A DNA stretch of 44,238 nt from an uncultured Aeromonadaceae bacterium (GTDB lineage Bacteria > Pseudomonadota > Gammaproteobacteria > Enterobacterales > Aeromonadaceae): contig CAMFKP010000031.1 of the NCBI GenBank assembly GCA_945957385.1, positions 1 to 44,238 on the forward strand. The letters are read 5' to 3'. Both the position numbers and the translations under genes were made by a program. A model generated the notes under the pieces. The model did no database searches and was not told where the DNA came from. It was given only the letters and a program-made list of their open reading frames with translations. Shown here piece by piece: positions 44,195-44,238 of this stretch (position 1 is the first letter of the stretch; each line of letters starts with the position of its first letter).

Positions 44195-44238
44195 CTGTCT
44201 CTTATACACATCTGACGCTGCCGACGAATTAGACGGTG
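44195..44238. other. Sequencing adapter (Illumina Nextera), not genomic
   Basis: The sequence CTGTCTCTTATACACATCT (44195-44213) is the Nextera transposase mosaic end, followed by GACGCTGCCGACGA (44214-44227), the rest of the adapter. The next eight bases, ATTAGACG, stand where the i5 index is read, and GTG begins the flow-cell part. The contig therefore ends in untrimmed adapter. Confidence 0.98.

Noticed and set aside
44103-44238. Frameshifted or interrupted argR
   Set aside because: The break coincides exactly with the Nextera mosaic end, so it is a contig-end artefact.

Overview
The window is a chromosomal contig end from a gammaproteobacterium. Gene content and order (polar-flagellar MotX, artPIQM next to argR and mdh, rpsP-rimM-trmD-rplS-ffh, rpsT-murJ-ribF-ileS-lspA-ispH, nhaA-nhaR, thyA-ptsP-rppH-mutH), together with a G+C that looks near 60 percent in many genes, suggest Aeromonas or a close relative in the Aeromonadales. 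No species call can be made from this alone.

Region 1 (1-7340) is the accessory part. An integrated element with a 7,130 bp repeat unit sits in a tRNA-Leu(CAA) gene and is bounded by perfect 56 bp repeats of the tRNA 3' part (126-181 and 7256-7311). Every gene I accept in it lies on the minus strand and most are translationally coupled: a tyrosine integrase, a 78-aa protein, an ANR-like 47-aa protein, a 205-aa unknown, an AlpA-like DNA-binding protein, a possible 61-aa protein, a 125-aa unknown and a RepA-type hexameric helicase. Next comes a noncoding block of iterons and palindromes that looks like a replication origin. A second operon, behind a perfect LexA box, encodes a 206-aa unknown, a DUF5681 (terminase-small-subunit-like) protein and three small proteins. 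There are no capsid, tail, portal, large-terminase, lysis or conjugation genes. The layout (integrase, AlpA-like regulator, replication, SOS-controlled operon with a possible packaging gene) fits a small phage-satellite or PICI-like island. That is an inference, and it is the best candidate here for an undescribed system.

Region 2 (7341-24480) is core chromosome with high G+C: an RDD protein, GNAT acetyltransferase, lptG/lptF (LPS export), pepA-holC-valS, a HAD phosphatase, a BPSS1780-like membrane protein, and the ispH-lspA-ileS-ribF-murJ block (isoprenoids, lipoprotein signal peptidase, Ile-tRNA synthetase, FAD synthesis, lipid II flippase).

Region 3 (24480-40856) is core chromosome with visibly lower G+C: rpsT, a BigR/YgaV-like ArsR repressor, nhaR-nhaA (sodium/proton antiport), thyA, ptsP, rppH, mutH, a small glycogen-binding-like protein, rplS-trmD-rimM-rpsP, ffh, ypjD, corB-like, motX and mdh. 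The 640 bp gap between rppH and mutH holds three perfect DnaA boxes and several near matches, a DARS2-like arrangement.

Region 4 (40857-44238) holds the arginine uptake operon artPIQM, divergent from argR, with ARG-box-like palindromes between them. argR is cut at 44194. The last 44 bases are an Illumina Nextera adapter with an index, so they are not genomic.
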